DNA of 64,000 nucleotides from Labedella populi (GTDB lineage: Bacteria; Actinomycetota; Actinomycetes; Actinomycetales; Microbacteriaceae), in assembly GCF_004078655.1 (NCBI RefSeq), contig NZ_RZNC01000001.1, positions 124,001-188,000 on the forward strand, given 5' to 3'. Below the pieces are notes generated by a model. That model was not told the origin of the DNA. It was given only the letters and a program-made list of their open reading frames with translations, and searched no databases. Below, one piece after another: positions 25,520 to 33,944 of the stretch (position 1 is the first letter of the stretch; every line of letters starts with the position of its first letter). Made by a program: the position numbers and the translations under genes.

Positions 25520-25759
25520 TCACCTCGCGCGACCGCCGGCGTCACGCACGAGATCCTCGACGCTCATGCCCAAGTGTTCGGCGACCAGGAGCAGTTCGGA
25601 GGTGTCGAACGGAACAACGCCGTTGACGCGGTCGTACGTGGCGGTTCGCCCGAGGCCGAGCACGCTCGCGAGGGTTCCCGCTCGAATCCGCCGACGTGCC
25701 AACTCGGCTCGAATCGTCGCTGCGACGGCTTCAGACCACGACTGCTCCAGATGCCCCAT
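25520..25759 (-). CDS. Small XRE-like HTH regulator, leaderless
   Basis: Protein of 79 residues consisting only of a helix-turn-helix fold: IRAELARRRIRAGTLASVLG, LGRTATYDRVNGVVPFDTSE and LLVAEHLGMSVEDLV. On the minus strand the -10-like TACTCT ends seven bases before the ATG, so the mRNA would be leaderless. The palindrome at 25767-25786 overlaps this promoter. It is divergent from another XRE gene and the peptidase gene at 26255, a layout like phage or ICE immunity switches. Confidence 0.8.
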   Translation of the reverse strand: MGHLEQSWSEAVAATIRAELARRRIRAGTLASVLGLGRTATYDRVNGVVPFDTSELLLVAEHLGMSVEDLVRDAGGRAR

Positions 25760-25766
25760 CCCCTCA

Positions 25767-25786
25767 GAGTACCCATATGGATACTC
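25767..25786. promoter_or_regulatory. 20-bp operator palindrome
   Basis: GAGTACCCATATGGATACTC is a palindrome with only one mismatched pair. It includes GGGTACTC-like half-sites that double as the -10 region of the minus-strand XRE gene. A single half-site GGGTACTC recurs at 25832-25839 in front of the plus-strand XRE gene. Confidence 0.72.
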
Positions 25787-25846
25787 CCTGTGATGCGCAC
25801 CGGGTCCGACCTGTGGATGCGCCTCGCGCACGGGTACTCTGGGGCG

Positions 25847-26218
25847 ATGGGGAGAGCTGAGATCGGCGTTGCTGCGGCTTTCGCGTACCAGGTCGTGCGC
25901 GAACTCGACACGGTGCGCACCAAGCGCGGCATGACCCACGCCGCCCTGCTCGAGCACCTCAGCATCTCGCGCAACTACTACTACAAGCGACTGCGCGGCG
26001 AGCTCCCCCTCAACCTGAACGACGTCGCCGAAATCGCGACGGCCCTCGGTACAACGCCGTCCGCAGTGCTCACTCGAGCCGAGCGCGCGGTCAGGGCGGC
26101 CGGCCACGGCCTCTCGGATGTCAGGGGTGTGGACGACACTGATGCCGACGGCCTCCCACTCGCCGCTCTTGATCGTCCGGGATTCGAGTCGCAGCAGGAG
26201 ACCGAGCAGCACGACTGA
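25847..26218 (+). CDS. XRE-family regulator, leaderless
   Basis: Protein of 123 residues. Residues 12-75 form the helix-turn-helix (VRTKRGMTHAALLEHLSISR, then LRGELPLNLNDVAEIATALG and TTPSAVLTRAE), and the last 45 residues are polar. The string GGGTACTCTGGGGCGATGGGG at the start parallels GGGTACTCTGAGGGGATGGGG in front of the divergent gene, so TACTCT is the likely -10 and the ATG is at or next to the transcription start. It precedes an ImmA/IrrE peptidase by 36 bases, a typical repressor-protease pair. Confidence 0.83.
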   Translation: MGRAEIGVAAAFAYQVVRELDTVRTKRGMTHAALLEHLSISRNYYYKRLRGELPLNLNDVAEIATALGTTPSAVLTRAERAVRAAGHGLSDVRGVDDTDADGLPLAALDRPGFESQQETEQHD

Positions 26219-26254
26219 ACCGGACGCGCGTCCGGGCGACCGGACGGGGGAGCA

Positions 26255-26728
26255 ATGGGGGGACGAGGCGGCACGACAGCGGTGCGGCACGGTGGATGGA
26301 GGGCCGCGAGCGCCGCGGGGGCCCCGTCGATCCACGACCTCATCGCGGAACTCGGTGTCCGTGTCGAGTACAGCCTTGATCTGCCGCCGGGGCGACTCGG
26401 CGCCTACCTGGACGACGAGCGCCGCATCGTCATCCGCGCCGGATTGAGCGCCCCACTCGAGCGAGAGACTCTGCACCACGAATACATCCACGCCCGATAC
26501 CGGGATCGCGCGTCGACTCCGGCGGCGGAACGCCGGGCGGAACGCGAGAGCGCCGTCATGCTCATCGACGAGGCATCCTACGCGGAGGCCGAACGATGCG
26601 GACTGTCGGCCCTCGACATCGCGCGCCATCTCGACGTGCCGCTCGCGGTCATCGAGGTTTACCAGCGCGAGATCCTCGCGGGCCGCATCGCCGACCCGCG
26701 TCTGCGAGCGCGCGGCGCGGCGTCATGA
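26255..26728 (+). CDS. ImmA/IrrE family metallo-endopeptidase
   Basis: Protein of 157 residues with the zinc motif in TLHHEYIHARYRDR (HEYIH = HExxH) and a following helix ERRAERESAVMLIDEASYAE which would supply the third ligand. A helix-turn-helix-like tail (LSALDIARHLDVPLAVIEVY) closes the protein. Members cleave repressors of the preceding XRE type to release transcription after damage or other signals. It has a GGGGAG ribosome site and is the second gene of the plus-strand pair; no phage or ICE genes adjoin it. Confidence 0.85.
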   Translation: MGGRGGTTAVRHGGWRAASAAGAPSIHDLIAELGVRVEYSLDLPPGRLGAYLDDERRIVIRAGLSAPLERETLHHEYIHARYRDRASTPAAERRAERESAVMLIDEASYAEAERCGLSALDIARHLDVPLAVIEVYQREILAGRIADPRLRARGAAS

Positions 26729-26740
26729 GGCGGGTCGCGT

Positions 26741-27670
26741 TCAGACCACGTGTCGAACGGCGCCCTGCAGACGGGTCCGCACATCGAAGAGCTCGTTACC
26801 CCCGATCGGGTCGACTCCCGACGGACCTGTCCGCAGCAGGTGGGGGAGGCGCGAACGGGTGACCACGAACGCCGCGGGCTTGCGCATCCGATCGAGCTCG
26901 GCCGCTCCGTCCTCGAACGCCTCATCGGGAACGACGACGACGACACCCGTCACCTTGACCCGTGCCGACCGCCCCAACTCGCGCGACGCGCGAACCAGCG
27001 AGCGCACCGGTTGTTCGACCGACGGTCCTCCCACGGGCACGACCTCCCCACGTGTGACGCGCACGGGTACCCCGAAGTCCTCCGAGCAGATGGCGTAGAG
27101 CCCGGTCGGTCCGAGGACGACGTGGTCGATCTTCCGCTCGCCGGGAACAGCCACGTCGTGCCACACCGTGAATGCCATCCCCAGAGCGGAGACCTGACGA
27201 GCCGTCGCCTCCTCGGCAAGGGCCTCGGCGAGCGCCCGGCGGATCTCTGCGGGAGCGCGACGGACGAGAGCCGGGTCGTACGGGTCCTCGGGTTCCGCCC
27301 CGCGGCCCGCCCACTCCCGGATCAGACGCAAGTAGGCCTCGCGCGCTGCGCCACCGGGATGCCCATAGGAGCGGGCGCGGGGGCGGGAGTTGTCGGCACG
27401 CGTCCGATGGCTCGGGGCGGACCACCCGGCACCCTCGGCCGTCGACTCGGTGTCGCTGCTCTCGCCTCGGTCGTAGGCCGCACGCGACGCCGCCTCACCC
27501 ACTCGCTCCCACGCGCGCTGAACGGCCGTGAACTCGACGGCGTCGCCGCCCGTGTCGGGGTGTGTCTCGCGGAGTCGGCGGCGGTACGCCTTACGCAACT
27601 CGTGGGCCGTGGCCGACGGGCTCACCCCGAGTACCTCGTAGGGAGACGCGGAGGCCGGCGAATCGGTCAT
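26741..27670 (-). CDS. DnaJ-domain protein with NERD-like C-terminus
   Basis: Protein of 309 residues. Residues 8-70 are a J domain (YEVLGVSPSATAHELRKAYR, then the essential HPD in RRLRETHPDTGG) and the C-terminal half from about 150 resembles a NERD (nuclease-related) domain, with KIDHVVLGPTGLYAICSEDF. A polar linker joins them. The ATG at 27670 has AGGAGG at good distance. The next gene in the same direction upstream (27768-28703) also carries a NERD-like domain, so the pair may act together. Whether the NERD part cuts DNA is unknown. Confidence 0.83.
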   Translation of the reverse strand: MTDSPASASPYEVLGVSPSATAHELRKAYRRRLRETHPDTGGDAVEFTAVQRAWERVGEAASRAAYDRGESSDTESTAEGAGWSAPSHRTRADNSRPRARSYGHPGGAAREAYLRLIREWAGRGAEPEDPYDPALVRRAPAEIRRALAEALAEEATARQVSALGMAFTVWHDVAVPGERKIDHVVLGPTGLYAICSEDFGVPVRVTRGEVVPVGGPSVEQPVRSLVRASRELGRSARVKVTGVVVVVPDEAFEDGAAELDRMRKPAAFVVTRSRLPHLLRTGPSGVDPIGGNELFDVRTRLQGAVRHVV

Positions 27671-27767
27671 CCGCAGCATCCTCCTCACTCAGCGCACCCC
27701 GTGGCGCGGTCACCTACAGACGATAGTCGAGAGCGGCTGACAGCCGTCCGAGTCCCCGCACGGAACC

Positions 27768-28703
27768 TCAGCCGACGTGCAGAGCAAGCCAGGACGGCAG
27801 ATGGGCGAACGCCACCCACACTCCGGCCGTGACCGCGCATGCGCCGACGACGCGCCACAGTGATCTGATCCGACGGGCGGCCGCGATCTCGCGCTCCAGT
27901 CGCCGGAAGCGGGTCTCACTCGCCGCCGCGGACGTGCTGTCCGATGCGAGATCAACCCGGCTCGACTCCTCGAACGCCGCGGCGACCCGGGCACCCACGC
28001 GCTCCACCGTGTACGCATCGAGGACCACGGGCTGACTCTCGAGCCAGGACCGGACGACGGCCGCATCACGGACGTCGACGGCCCGCGCCCGCACCCCGAC
28101 ACGCACCGCTCGTGCCCCGGCGATCGCGAGGACCGGCCGCGCGGAGACGCTCGGGGGAAGCGTTCGTCCCGCGAGCTGCGCGGTCCGGCGGGCAGCGGCG
28201 ATGGCCTCCCGGGCGAAAGGGGTCCGGAGTCCGCTCGTGAGGAGATAGTCGTCCGCCACGAAGACCCGCTCGCCGTCGACGTAACGCGTCGTGATCGCGA
28301 ACAGACCGGCCGGGCCCACGACCACGTGATCGAGATCGCCGCTTGCTCCGGGAGCAGGCAACGAATGCAGCACGATCCAGGAGGGCGACAGCTTGTCCAG
28401 TTCGGCTCCGACGAGTCGCTCGCCACGGGCCGCGTCGAACGCCTCCCTCTCGCCGTCGCTCAGGGGGCCGGCGCCGAACACCCGCCGCAGGAGCGACGGA
28501 CGCCTCTTGTCCCGCTCGAACCTCGATACGTGTTCGGTGCACATCTGCCCGGCACGTCGTCCTCCCACCCGGACGAGGGCGGCGAGATCGGCACGTCCCG
28601 TGGCCGAACCACCGACCACGGGGGTCGGCTCGCGGCGCGGCCGGGCGACCGGGCTGACCACCCGGGGCGCGACGCCGTGTCGCGCGAAGCTCGTCTCCGC
28701 CAT
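27768..28703 (-). CDS. NERD-domain protein with C-terminal membrane helix
   Basis: Protein of 311 residues. About 120-240 form a NERD-like domain (RGERLVGAELDKLSPSWIVL, then GDLDHVVVGPAGLFAITTRY), followed by a polar stretch and one hydrophobic helix (RVVGACAVTAGVWVAFAHLP) close to the end. The ATG at 28703 follows GGGAGGACGC. It shares the DHVV.GP.GL(Y/F)AI signature with the neighbouring DnaJ-NERD protein, indicating duplication. Role unknown. Confidence 0.8.
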   Translation of the reverse strand: MAETSFARHGVAPRVVSPVARPRREPTPVVGGSATGRADLAALVRVGGRRAGQMCTEHVSRFERDKRRPSLLRRVFGAGPLSDGEREAFDAARGERLVGAELDKLSPSWIVLHSLPAPGASGDLDHVVVGPAGLFAITTRYVDGERVFVADDYLLTSGLRTPFAREAIAAARRTAQLAGRTLPPSVSARPVLAIAGARAVRVGVRARAVDVRDAAVVRSWLESQPVVLDAYTVERVGARVAAAFEESSRVDLASDSTSAAASETRFRRLEREIAAARRIRSLWRVVGACAVTAGVWVAFAHLPSWLALHVG

Positions 28704-28911
28704 GCGTCCTCCCGGATCCCCGCTGTGAAGCTCCCCCGAGCCTACGGACGGCCTTGGCAACCCGGCAGTCCCGGGCTGCCCCCAGTACGGGAGGATCACC
28801 GTCCCCCGTTCTGGTGATCACGCCCCGCGATCGGTTCCGCTCTTGACACAACATCACGGGCACGGGAGGTTGGGGTGGACCCGCCGCCGCATACCGACCG
28901 GGAGAACCGCC

Positions 28912-29310
28912 ATGGCACCGAACATCTTCGTCAACATGGCCGTCGGTGACGTCGCGCGGTCCCGGTCGTTCTTCGAGGCCATCGGCTGGAGCGTCAACGA
29001 GCAGTTCACCGACGAGCAGTCCGTGTGTCTCGTGATCAGCGACACCGTCTACACGATGCTGCACTCGCGCGAGCGCTTCGGCGGCTATTCGGACAAGGTC
29101 CTCGCCGACGCGAGCACGACCATCGAGACCATCCTCGCCGTCACCGTGCCCTCACGCGAGGAGGTCGACAGGGTGACGGAGCGCGCGCTCGCGGCGGGTG
29201 GCTCGTCCGCCCGCCTCGCGGAGGACCACGGTTTCATGTACGCCCGGAGCTTCCACGACCTCGACGGGCACCTCTGGGAAGTGCTCTGGATGGCGCCCGA
29301 AACCGACTGA
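28912..29310 (+). CDS. Glyoxalase/bleomycin-resistance (VOC) family protein
   Basis: Protein of 132 residues comprising two betaalpha-beta-beta-beta modules: NIFVNMAVGDVARSRSFFEA at the start and FMYARSFHDLDGHLWEVLWM at the end, the usual VOC signature in the PhnB/YglJ-like subgroup. The ATG at 28912 has a GGGAGAACC ribosome site. Such proteins can be dioxygenases, lyases or antibiotic-binding proteins; substrate unknown. Confidence 0.9.
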   Translation: MAPNIFVNMAVGDVARSRSFFEAIGWSVNEQFTDEQSVCLVISDTVYTMLHSRERFGGYSDKVLADASTTIETILAVTVPSREEVDRVTERALAAGGSSARLAEDHGFMYARSFHDLDGHLWEVLWMAPETD

Positions 29311-29483
29311 CTACGTCGAAACCGCCTCTTGGGCGCATACTGACAATGGATGTCGTTCCACGTCCCCGCGGCGGCGCACTCGCCCGGGACGCCGGAGCCG
29401 TCGCACCGCTGCCGACCGGCCGGTGCCTCAGGGCGGAACGCGGCGTCCGGACACCAGCGCGAGACCCGACCGAAGGTACACAT

Positions 29484-31178
29484 ATGACGAGAGACACGAC
29501 GGACGAGAACGGCACCACGGCGACGAGCTTCCATGCCAGCCAGGGCGACGACGCCCCGGGACTGCAGATCGCCGAGACCCCCGAACTCGTCCTCGTGTCC
29601 ACGGGGAGTCGCCGACCGCGTTTCGAGCGCGACGGCATCGTGCGACGGAAGGGCGAGTACGCGCTCGTCGCGGGGCACCTCACGCCGCACGAGTCGATGG
29701 TCGAGGACCTCATCGCCGTGCGCGACGTCCTCGACCGTGCCGAGATCGACTTCCTCCTCGTCCGCGGCGACAACGACCGACCGGTCATCGCCGTCGACGT
29801 GAAGCGACGCAAGGCTCTCGAGCGCGCCCTCGCGGAGTCGTTCGCCGAGGAGCCCTTCTACTCCGCACCGTTCGTGCCGGCCGGCGACCCCGACGACGCG
29901 CTCGAGCCGGACGGCCGCCCGGTGCTCGTAGCCGACGGTTCCCTCGCGGGGTCCTCCCACGCGATCTTCCGCCTCTACCGGCCCCGCATCGAGCCGATCG
30001 GTCGCTTGCGCTACGGCCCGGAGACGGCCTTCCAGCTCGAGCTCTGGCGGTTCGGCGACGAGGTCATCACGGCGCCGACGGAAAACGCCCTCATGCGCCG
30101 CACCCTGCCGCGTGCGGAGGCCGTCGAGGAGGAGGTCGTCGTCTACGGGCGGTCGTGGCCGACTCTCGAGAGCATGTTCGCCGACCTCGCGAGTGACGTG
30201 ACCTTCGACATCGACCTCGTCTTCTCCTGGGTCGACGGCTCGTCGATCGAGTTCCAGCGCCAGCGGGCGAAGCGCATGAAGAGCTACGTCGTCGGCGACG
30301 GCGACGACTCCGAGGCGCGCTTCCGCCAGATCGACGAACTCAAATACGCGCTCCGCAGCGTCTACATGTTCGCGCCCTGGATCCGGAACATCTACATCGC
30401 GACCGATTCCCCGAAGCCCGAGTGGCTCGACGAGCACCCGCGCGTCACGATCATGCCGAGTGAGGCCTTCTTCGAGGACGCCGACGCCCTGCCGACGCAC
30501 AACTCGCACGCCGTCGAGAGCCAGCTCCACAAGATCCCGGGTCTCGCCGAGCACTTCCTCTACTCGAACGACGACATGTTCTTCGGTCGCCCCGTGCAGC
30601 CGAACCTGTTCTTCTCGCCCGGCGGGATCACGAAGTTCGTCGAGGCCAAGACCCGCATCGGACTCGGGGACTCGAATCCCGCGCGCAGCGGCTTCGAGAA
30701 TGCGGCCCGCGTCAACCGCCGGCTGCTCCGCGAGCGGTTCGGCAAGGTGACGACGCGCCACCTCGAGCACTGCGCGGCACCGTTGCGCCGCAGCGTGATG
30801 CAGGAGCTGGAAGCGGAGTTCCCCGAGGACTTCCACCGCACCTCGCACAGCCAGTTCCGCTCGGCCACGGACATCTCGGTGACGAACTCGCTGTACCACT
30901 ACTACGGTCTCCTGCGCGGGCACGCCGTCGTGCAGACGAACGCGAAGGTCCTCTACGTCGAGACGACGCTCAAGAGCGCACTCCGGCAGATGAAGAAGCT
31001 CCTGAAGCGCCGCAATCAGGACATGTTCTGCCTCAACGACGGCAGCAAGCCCGAGATCTCGGTCGAGAAGCGCACGAAGGCCGTCACCGAGTTCCTCGAG
31101 CGCTACTTCCCGGTCGTCGCGCCGTGGGAGAAAGAGTACGCGGCGACGCTCTCCGACTCCGCGTCGAGCTCCGCCTAG
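29484..31178 (+). CDS. Stealth family sugar-phosphate transferase
   Basis: Protein of 564 residues with the four Stealth conserved regions: IDLVFSWVDGSS (CR1), RFRQIDELKYALRSVYMFAP and IRNIYIATDSPKPEWL (CR2), HAVESQLHKIPGLAEHFLYS followed by NDDMFFG (CR3), and a C-terminal part with FCLNDG (CR4). These transfer hexose- or GlcNAc-1-phosphate to a growing capsular or cell-wall glycan. About 240 N-terminal residues are an accessory domain typical of actinobacterial members. The ATG at 29484 follows CGAAGGTAC. Its stop overlaps the converging DUF805 gene by 4 bases. No other capsule genes are nearby. Confidence 0.9.
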   Translation: MTRDTTDENGTTATSFHASQGDDAPGLQIAETPELVLVSTGSRRPRFERDGIVRRKGEYALVAGHLTPHESMVEDLIAVRDVLDRAEIDFLLVRGDNDRPVIAVDVKRRKALERALAESFAEEPFYSAPFVPAGDPDDALEPDGRPVLVADGSLAGSSHAIFRLYRPRIEPIGRLRYGPETAFQLELWRFGDEVITAPTENALMRRTLPRAEAVEEEVVVYGRSWPTLESMFADLASDVTFDIDLVFSWVDGSSIEFQRQRAKRMKSYVVGDGDDSEARFRQIDELKYALRSVYMFAPWIRNIYIATDSPKPEWLDEHPRVTIMPSEAFFEDADALPTHNSHAVESQLHKIPGLAEHFLYSNDDMFFGRPVQPNLFFSPGGITKFVEAKTRIGLGDSNPARSGFENAARVNRRLLRERFGKVTTRHLEHCAAPLRRSVMQELEAEFPEDFHRTSHSQFRSATDISVTNSLYHYYGLLRGHAVVQTNAKVLYVETTLKSALRQMKKLLKRRNQDMFCLNDGSKPEISVEKRTKAVTEFLERYFPVVAPWEKEYAATLSDSASSSA

Positions 31179-31615
31179 CCCGCGTTCAGGTAGCGAGGGG
31201 CGTCGTAGCGACGTCCCTCGGGCACGGGTGCCTGCAGCGTGAAGACGAGTAGCACGATCCACCCGAGGATCGGGATGAAGCCGAAGAGCCACCAGGCGCC
31301 GGTGCGGTTCGTGTCGTGCAGTCGGCGCCAGGTGACCGCGAGCGTCGGGATGAAGGTCGCGAGCGAGAAGAGCCCGATGATCGTCGACGGCAGGGCCGAC
31401 GGCGGGTACTCCCAATCGCCCGTCGCGGCGCCGTAGGCGAGCCGCACGACCACGGGGAACGCCGTGGCGACGAGGTACCACCACCAGAATTCCGCCCGGC
31501 CGGCCCGGCCGGAGAACGTCGCGTACTTCCGGAAGATCCTGCCGATCGCAGGGAGGAACGGCGCCCGGTAGTAGGGCTGGTCGAGGGGTGGCGTGTAGGC
31601 GGTCACCCTTCGCAT
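31175..31615 (-). CDS. DUF805 membrane protein
   Basis: Membrane protein of about 146 residues. FSGRAGRAEFWWWYLVATAF is the diagnostic DUF805 beginning, followed by a second pair of helices and WRRLHDTNRTGAWWLFGFIP. Four membrane helices and a PEGRRYDAPRYLN tail. The ATG at 31615 is used; a GTG 18 bases upstream is possible. Function unknown for the family. Confidence 0.9.
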   Translation of the reverse strand: MRRVTAYTPPLDQPYYRAPFLPAIGRIFRKYATFSGRAGRAEFWWWYLVATAFPVVVRLAYGAATGDWEYPPSALPSTIIGLFSLATFIPTLAVTWRRLHDTNRTGAWWLFGFIPILGWIVLLVFTLQAPVPEGRRYDAPRYLNAG

Positions 31616-31732
31616 CGTACGGGGCACCGCCAAGCCGCCAACGCCCCCCCCGTTGTCACGAATCAGCGGTCCGACGGCTCGAACACCGACGATTCGTGAC
31701 GACTCAGGGAGAAATGTCCTCCGTGTCCCGGT

Positions 31733-32692
31733 TCAGCCGACCGAGAGGGCGAGGCCGTCGAGGATGTCGTGCTCGCTTGTGACGACCGTCGAGATGCCAC
31801 CGTCGAGCCGTGCACCCTCGGTCCGCACGCGTCGGAGCACCTCAGCCCAGACCATCGCGCCCGCCGGGATGACGTCGACGCGGCCCGGGTGGATGTACGC
31901 TCGCGACGCCCGCTCCTCGCGGGGCATGATCGAGAGCTCGTCGCACGCCGTGAGCACGGACTCGAGCGAGAGCTCGGCGCCGTCGATCGCCGCCGAGTCG
32001 TAGCGCTCGAGGCCGAGGGCGTGAGCGGTCACCGTCGTGATGGTGCCCGCGACCCCCACGACGGTCGCGGCCTGCGACACGTCGACGGTGCCGAGCGCCT
32101 CATCGAGGGCCGAACGGACGTCGGTCCGGACGGCCTCGATCTCGTCGAACGTCGGGGGATCCGTGCGGACATGCCGCTCCGTCATGCGGACGGACCCGAT
32201 GTCCATCGAGAAGGCCGCGACCGGCTCGTCGGCTCCGAGGACGAGTTCCGTCGAACCTCCGCCGAGGTCGACGACGAGGGTGAGGCCGTCCCGCGTCGGA
32301 GCCGTGCTCACCGCGCCGCGGAAGGACAGCGCCGCCTCCTCGTCGCCCGAGATCACCTCGGGCGCGACTCCCACGATCTCGGTGATGCGGCTGATGAACT
32401 CCTCGCGGTTGGATGCGTCACGTGTGGCGGAGGTCGCGGCGAACCGCACGCGCTCGGCGCCGTGCTCGCAGGCCAGGGCGGCGAAGCGCTCCGCTGAGGC
32501 GAAGGTCCGCTCGAGCGCGTCGTCGGCGAACCGGCCCGTCTCGTCGACACCCTGCCCGAGCCGCACGACGTCGAGCTCGCGCACCACGTCGGTGAGCCGG
32601 CCGTCGGCGACGTCCGCGATGAGCAGTCGGAGGGAGTTGGTGCCGCAGTCGTAGGCGGCGACGCGGACGGGGGCGGCGGACGATGCGGTCAT
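31733..32692 (-). CDS. ppx: Exopolyphosphatase / guanosine pentaphosphatase (Ppx/GppA)
   Basis: Enzyme of 319 residues of the ASKHA fold that hydrolyses polyphosphate or pppGpp. Phosphate-1 loop AYDCGTNSLRLLIADV, phosphate-2 loop LVVDLGGGSTELVLG, and VVGVAGTITTVTAHALGL are all intact, and the length matches the short actinobacterial Ppx form of about 320 residues. Polyphosphate and alarmone metabolism is the likely role. The gene follows aldose epimerase in the same direction after 166 bases carrying a long hairpin. Confidence 0.93.
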   Translation of the reverse strand: MTASSAAPVRVAAYDCGTNSLRLLIADVADGRLTDVVRELDVVRLGQGVDETGRFADDALERTFASAERFAALACEHGAERVRFAATSATRDASNREEFISRITEIVGVAPEVISGDEEAALSFRGAVSTAPTRDGLTLVVDLGGGSTELVLGADEPVAAFSMDIGSVRMTERHVRTDPPTFDEIEAVRTDVRSALDEALGTVDVSQAATVVGVAGTITTVTAHALGLERYDSAAIDGAELSLESVLTACDELSIMPREERASRAYIHPGRVDVIPAGAMVWAEVLRRVRTEGARLDGGISTVVTSEHDILDGLALSVG

Positions 32693-32777
32693 GCTCCGAC
32701 GCTACCCACCGCGCCGCCCCGCCACCACTTCGTCCGGCTCACCCGGCGCCCGGATACCCCCCGCCCCGACTGACACT

Positions 32778-32835
32778 GCGTACGCAACGGACATCTGCGG
32801 GTGCGATTACACCAGCGGTTGTCCGCTGCGTACGC
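32778..32835. repeat. Long hairpin with TGCGTACGCA ends
   Basis: GCGTACGCAACGGACA (32778-32793) and TGTCCGCTGCGTACGC (32820-32835) pair at 15 of 16 positions, and GGGTG/CACC in the loop can extend the stem. Each arm contains the self-complementary TGCGTACGCA. It lies between two minus-strand genes; no T tract. Confidence 0.68.
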
Positions 32836-32858
32836 AATCGCGCGTCATCCGCGCGACC

Positions 32859-33803
32859 TCAACTCGCGGGGATCCCGAAGATCGCCCAGGACGCGGAGAG
32901 GGAGGCGCCCGGTTCGAGGACGTCGAGGTCGACGCCCGAGTTGAACGCATCCGGCGGGCACGTCATCGGCTCGACCGCGAGACCGATGCGGTGGACGGGG
33001 AGGCCGGGCTTGTCGGCGGTGTGCACTTGCACCCACGGGCATTCCTCGCCCCAGCTGATGCCGACGCCGGAGCCGTCCGCGACCGTGACCGTGACCGTGA
33101 CCTCACCGTCGACGCGGGAGAGCCCCGTGAAAGCGTGGTCGATCTCCGTCTCCTCGATCGTGCGGCGCGACCGGAAGTCGAACGACTCCTCGGAGACGCC
33201 GACGACCGGCCCCGGAATCATCCGCTCACCGTGCACGGTGAGCACCCGATCGGCGGGCAGCTCGAGGTCCCACTCGTCCACGAGGCCGGGGCCCGCCACG
33301 AGGTAGGGGTGCGGGCCGACGCCGACGGGCGCGCGCCGCGGACCGACGTTGGTGGCGGTCACGTGCGTGCTGAGGCCCGTCTCGTCGACGGCGAAGGTCA
33401 CGTCGACGCGGATCCGGAACGGATAACCGGACTGCGCCTCGATGGTCGCGGTGAGCGTGACGCTGGACACGTCCGAGGAGACGACGTCGAAGTCAAGCCA
33501 GCTCGCGAGGCCGTGCAACGCGTGTCCGCGCTCCGGTTCCGTCAGCGAGAGCACGAAGTCCTCGCCGTCGAACGAGTACTCGCCGTCGGTCACGCGGTTG
33601 GGCCACGGCGCGAGCGTCGCGCCGCGGTACGCCGGCCGAACCTCCTCGGCGTCGAACGGGACGACGAGGTCACGGCCGTGGAGGGTGAGGGAGCGCAGCG
33701 TCGCCCCGACGCTCGCGATCTCAGCGACGTAGCCCGCCGCCGAGATCGTGTACGGGGCACCGGACACCGGTCGCTTCGTCGTCAGGGTCTCACGGTCGCT
33801 CAT
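32859..33803 (-). CDS. Aldose 1-epimerase (mutarotase) family protein
   Basis: Enzyme of 314 residues interconverting alpha and beta anomers of hexoses. ATLAPWPNRVTDGEYSFDGE and ERGHALHGLASWLDF carry the Arg and first His, GVGPHPYL supplies the second His, and SWGEECPWVQVHTADKPGLP leads to the C-terminal catalytic Glu region EPMTCPPDAFNSG. The ATG at 33803 has AAAGGTGAC before it; the frame continues upstream only as antisense noise of the divergent oxidoreductase gene. Confidence 0.92.
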   Translation of the reverse strand: MSDRETLTTKRPVSGAPYTISAAGYVAEIASVGATLRSLTLHGRDLVVPFDAEEVRPAYRGATLAPWPNRVTDGEYSFDGEDFVLSLTEPERGHALHGLASWLDFDVVSSDVSSVTLTATIEAQSGYPFRIRVDVTFAVDETGLSTHVTATNVGPRRAPVGVGPHPYLVAGPGLVDEWDLELPADRVLTVHGERMIPGPVVGVSEESFDFRSRRTIEETEIDHAFTGLSRVDGEVTVTVTVADGSGVGISWGEECPWVQVHTADKPGLPVHRIGLAVEPMTCPPDAFNSGVDLDVLEPGASLSASWAIFGIPAS

Positions 33804-33944
33804 CACGTCACCTTTGCTCGTGTGCGTCGGCTCCGAGTGAGCGCGACGGACTCGCATCGACGTTAGCGTGAGCGGGCGGTGCGGGATAGCGCTCGGATCG
33901 GCAGTCACGGGAACACGAACGGTCGACCCGCCGTTACCTCTGTC

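Noticed and set aside
25847-26728. Prophage repressor region
   Set aside because: XRE plus ImmA/IrrE suggested it, but no integrase, terminase or structural genes flank it.
29085-31484. A 799-codon open frame on the minus strand opposite the Stealth gene
   Set aside because: Composition is Arg/Glu/Val-rich antisense of a high-GC gene; the plus strand carries complete Stealth motifs, and only 31175-31615 on the minus strand is real (DUF805).
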